64,000 nucleotides of DNA from Fennellomyces sp. T-0311 (Eukaryota; Mucoromycota; Mucoromycetes; Mucorales; Lichtheimiaceae), in the NCBI GenBank assembly GCA_025266875.1, contig JALLLT010000004.1, positions 124,001 through 188,000 of the forward strand, written 5' to 3'. The notes beneath the pieces were generated by a model. The model had not been told where the DNA came from. It worked only from the letters and a program-made list of their open reading frames with translations, and made no database searches. Made by a program: the position numbers and the translations under genes. Positions 60,544-64,000 of this stretch are shown here, piece by piece; position 1 is the stretch's first letter; each line of letters opens with the position of its first letter.

Positions 60544-62304
60544 TTACGCAAGAGAGAAATAAACCGTTTCCGCATTGCGTTTTGGTACGTGATACACATG
60601 GACATTACTCAGGACTTTTTTGATACAATCTATACTTTCTGGTTCCTGGTCTATATTGACGCATTCGATAATTTGCAATCGCTTCAACTCACGAGCTGTG
60701 TTTGCAAATGCTTTGAGTCCATTGGCAGTAATTCCATTACACCTTTTCAGTGTCATCCTTCTAACTTTGGTGGACAATGGCATTAGTACGTCATCTTGCA
60801 GCACAGATGCATCCTCAACAATCTGCAAGTCGTCTAGCGTCCAACGAAGATTACGTGCGAACGCTCGTAGTCCATTAGAGGTTACACGAGAATTATAGTG
60901 CAAGGCAACATGTCGTAGTGTGGCAGCGTTTTTTGCAAGTGCTTCCAAAATAGCATCCGTCACCATATCCTGGCCTGACAAACTGATCGTTCGCAGCGAA
61001 GATTCCGCGATATAGTTGTACAAAGGAGATTCGTCGCCATTGATAGTACAAATTGAACGACCCTGCGTCAGGTAGAGGTGCTTCAATGATTGCTTGGGAA
61101 GCGCTTGGCAGATATTCTCTGTCCATTGTTCGATGTCGGCGCATGTCATATGTAGCGACAGCTCTTGGAGATTCGGGCATCGGCTGATCCATCGTGCCAA
61201 TGCGGTCGAATCGGTATAGATGTTATTGACATAGATCGTTTGCAGTTGCTCAAACGCTACCAAGTCGATAGCGGGACACCATGGGTCTTGGTCATTCTGC
61301 ATACGCCTGAGACGGACCACTTCAAGTGTTTGATGGTGTTGTAGAAGCATCCTTGTAAATGTCTCCGAATGATAAAAGCTCCCAGATACAACTTCTCGTA
61401 GGCCTCTGTTCTTGGTTGTCGCCGATACCCTGTCTTTCCAATGGGATATATCTTGTGGATAAAGTGGACCCCATGCGAGATATTGGATTGTAGGACATAG
61501 GGTGGTACATGACTCGAGGAGCGACCAGATGCTCGAACTGTAAGGTTTCATTGCGTCCAAAACAAGACACATGAGCCGTGGGCAATGACGGAGGATATGT
61601 TCGATGGACGGGCGCGGAATTCCGGTATGCAAGTTTAGATAGGTAAGTGAGAGTTGCGGCAAAGCCAATGTGGGTGGAACCGTGTTTTCCAAGTTGTAGA
61701 TTTGGGCCGATCGATACCCTGTGCTCACATGAAACGTGAGATGGGTAATGGTATTCGGGCATACTTGCAAAAAGGCAAGCACATCAATCATGTTGCGATG
61801 CTGTCGGAAGGCTATTTCCGTCAGCGAAGCCAACACCGGTTGCAATGCATTGGCAAAGTTACGTCTATCAATTGTAGTACAACGGAATAGCTCTATATTA
61901 TGGATATATGTCAATGATTAACGGGTCATGACAAACTAAGCCGACTTTTTTTTACCAATCGAGCGGATGGTGTTACACGGTCCGTCCTGTGCGAGGGCTC
62001 GTAACACCATGCCAATCTCGCATTCGTTCATGCCGTGGAGATTCACTTTTCGAAGGTGAGGACCCAGGCACCGCAGTATGAGTTGGTTGTTGAGTATTCC
62101 CAGTGACGATATTGTGATCTCTCGCCATAGATTGATGGCATGGTGAGGGACATGATCGAACCACTTGCGTGAAACGCCCATGCACTTGAGGCAGTCCGAT
62201 TTATTCATATGAGAGAAGATCCCACCTACAATGTCAAATGGCAATGTCATTAAAAAGTCTTGTCGACGATCATTGGCAACGGCATTGTTATGGATCTTTG
62301 TCAT
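60544..62304 (-). CDS. F-box/LRR protein, probable SCF substrate receptor
   Basis: Exons 62304-61956 and 61892-60544 (63-nt intron) give 565 residues. The F-box lies at about residues 19-60 (L-P-F-D-I-V-G-G-I-F-S-H-M, then G-V-S-R-K-W-F). About 450 residues of irregular LRRs follow, such as C-P-N-L-Q-E-L-S-L and, toward the end, the AMN1/FBXL-like I-T-A-N-G-L-K-A-F and V-T-S-N-G-L-R-A-F units. It is an intact relative of the pseudogene at 15951-17513: both have the N-G-L or K-G-L repeat type and no TPR region, unlike the gene at 41334. I chose the ATG at 62304; the frame is open to 62448, but upstream codons include a K-K-S-S run from a poly-T tract. Substrate unknown. Confidence 0.8.
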
Positions 62305-64000
62305 GATTGCAATCAGCCAGTCAATAAAGTTACAATCGCTACTTTTTTTTGAAAATAAGAAAGAAAGAGATAAGCCAGGCTGATAATTGTCACCAGGGCA
62401 ACCTTTATAAAGTGACACTTCCCGATCTACTCTTTTGGAACTGCACATACCGAAAATGCATTAAGGGGTGCCCCTTCTTTTTCATATTCAGCCGATACAT
62501 ATGCATAACACTTTGTTTGCTTTGAACTTTTAGCCACAGGGCGTTTTCAAAGGTTGAATAAAATATTCTGCCGCGCGCTTGAGCAACCGTTATTGGCGAT
62601 TACATCGGTGCTTTCTTTACCTTGGAATACTGTATGTGTCTTTAATTCACACCTGCTATTGGCACTATGTAGCACAATGATCGCCTGTGTGCAACCCAAA
62701 ACTGAAAAGCTTGCAGGGTACCTATTCTATCAGATCAAGATAAGGTGTGCTAATATGAAATAATCAGCTTGCCTTGGGCAAATTAACAAATGAACGGCGA
62801 TCGATCACATCAGAGGTCAACGTTCGTTGTCGGCCGATTCGCGGATGTTACCCTGTAGAATATTCTAGCGCTGCATGTCTATGACAGATCCTAAAAATCT
62901 ATTATTTCAGTTACAACAATGCCCAACTAAATTTTACAAGCACACGTGCTATATACAGATAATATTGGTATACGTATATCTAGTTTTTTACATAATATTT
63001 ACTAGGTCATTTCTGCATAGTGACTGATACAATGACGCTCCATGTAAAGTTGCTTTTGATCACTTACACATGCTCACTTATGCATATCGCACTTTGTCGT
63101 ATAACATCCTTTGTCGTCATCTTCTCCTATGGTTCTTCTTATTATTTTCTTCACTTTGGCGTACGTAATAACTTTTTGACCAGACACCTACAGTCACATT
63201 ACGTACCAATAGTCAACCTCCATTTTTACCTAGATGGTATGAGGAGAACTCGAGGTAAAGGCAAACGGGAATACAAAGGTCGACAAGCGGATGGTATGGC
63301 TAATAAAATAGAAAGCACGGTGAATGTATCGCGACCTATATAGCACATCTCAGACGTGTACGCATAAGAAGATAGTTGTGCACAATAAGAACTCTAGTAA
63401 GTACATGAATTTTTGGTAGCAAAAAGTTTATAAGCGACCTTAGTTTTAAAAGCGCACATATGCGTAAAGTTTATTTCAAAAAACTTCTTGATGTGTGAGG
63501 CCCCTATAAAGGTTGCGTGGCAACTTTCCTTTTGTGCGGGATGCTTCTCGAAGTAACCCTCCTTTTCTTTCCCTACTCTAATGAAGTAATTTTTTTTCGC
63601 CATTACTAGGAGTACAAATGCCAATCGCATTGAGAACGAACGGACGTCTATGCAACCAGATGTATTTTCCTTACCCCTGTCATTGCCGCGAGCTACTTTC
63701 TCCGAAGAACGGGAACATTATGGATTAGGTAACCTATATTGGTCCCCATTTTTTTTCCATGTGGATGAAACACCGAAGAGTGAGGGAGGAAAAAAATGGG
63801 GTTGAATAAGTAGTTCCAGGGACAGCATAGCAGAAACAGTGGAAAACCTGGGGCTCGCTGATGATTGTTGCCATAAAATAACTTTCGCCATTGGTGTTTT
63901 ATAGAACATACTGGATCACCCAACTGTCCAAAAAGAGGAAACGAACGGCAAGAATCCTGCTTTTCTGCTTAATTATGATCACAGCACTAAACTATTCTAT
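62305..64000. other. Gene-free stretch to the right edge
   Basis: Promoter region of the F-box/LRR gene, then AT-rich sequence. The frame 63020-63343 (plus) starts hydrophobic and turns basic, but matches nothing I know, and I do not call it a gene. Confidence 0.4.

Overview
This window looks like nuclear DNA from an early-diverging fungus, most likely Mucoromycota (Mucorales-like). Evidence: many short GT-AG introns (mostly 48-65 nt) in nearly every gene; typical fungal genes (PRM1, RXT2, MDV1, PKR1, SCS7, dipeptidyl-peptidase 5); several F-box/leucine-rich-repeat proteins; and a P450 of the ent-kaurene-oxidase-like type. Gene islands are separated by long AT-rich stretches of decayed sequence. 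I built the gene models by hand from reading frame, splice sites and family motifs. Where exons are listed, their phases were checked to add up to an open frame unless the entry says otherwise. The assignment to Mucoromycota is inference.

Layout. 0-5 kb: two Dal5/allantoate-permease-type MFS transporter genes on the minus strand; the one at the left edge carries a frameshift. 5-13.7 kb: mostly non-coding, holding one unrecognised AT-hook gene flanked by two arrays of an ATATTC-rich motif. 13.7-15.4 kb: a cytochrome P450. 15.9-24.2 kb: a dense minus-strand block in the order DPP5, PRM1, SAR1, RXT2, then a decayed F-box/LRR pseudogene. 26.6-39.4 kb: two further MFS paralogs on the plus strand, a Tc1/mariner-type transposon inserted 7 bp after the stop of one of them, a zinc-free MDR-type oxidoreductase, and a monocarboxylate-type MFS transporter. 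40-45.6 kb: an intact TPR/F-box/LRR gene between two degraded copies of itself. 45.7-57 kb: a second dense block with MDV1, a TBC Rab-GAP, a compact PTEN lipid phosphatase, PKR1, a C2H2 zinc-finger protein and HMG-CoA lyase. 57-58.2 kb: the fatty acid 2-hydroxylase SCS7. 58.2-64 kb: a transposase fossil, a third F-box/LRR gene and otherwise empty sequence.

How the genes fit together. The conserved genes cover secretion (SAR1, PKR1, TBC GAP), membrane and lipid biology (SCS7, PTEN, PRM1), mitochondria (MDV1, HMG-CoA lyase) and chromatin (RXT2). They do not form one pathway; close spacing is the main thing they share. The lineage-specific part is the expanding and decaying transporter and F-box families together with mobile elements. 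I found no convincing new multi-gene system. The items most worth checking are the AT-hook gene with its flanking motif arrays, the nine-exon PTEN, and the transporter family with its fixed exon architecture.
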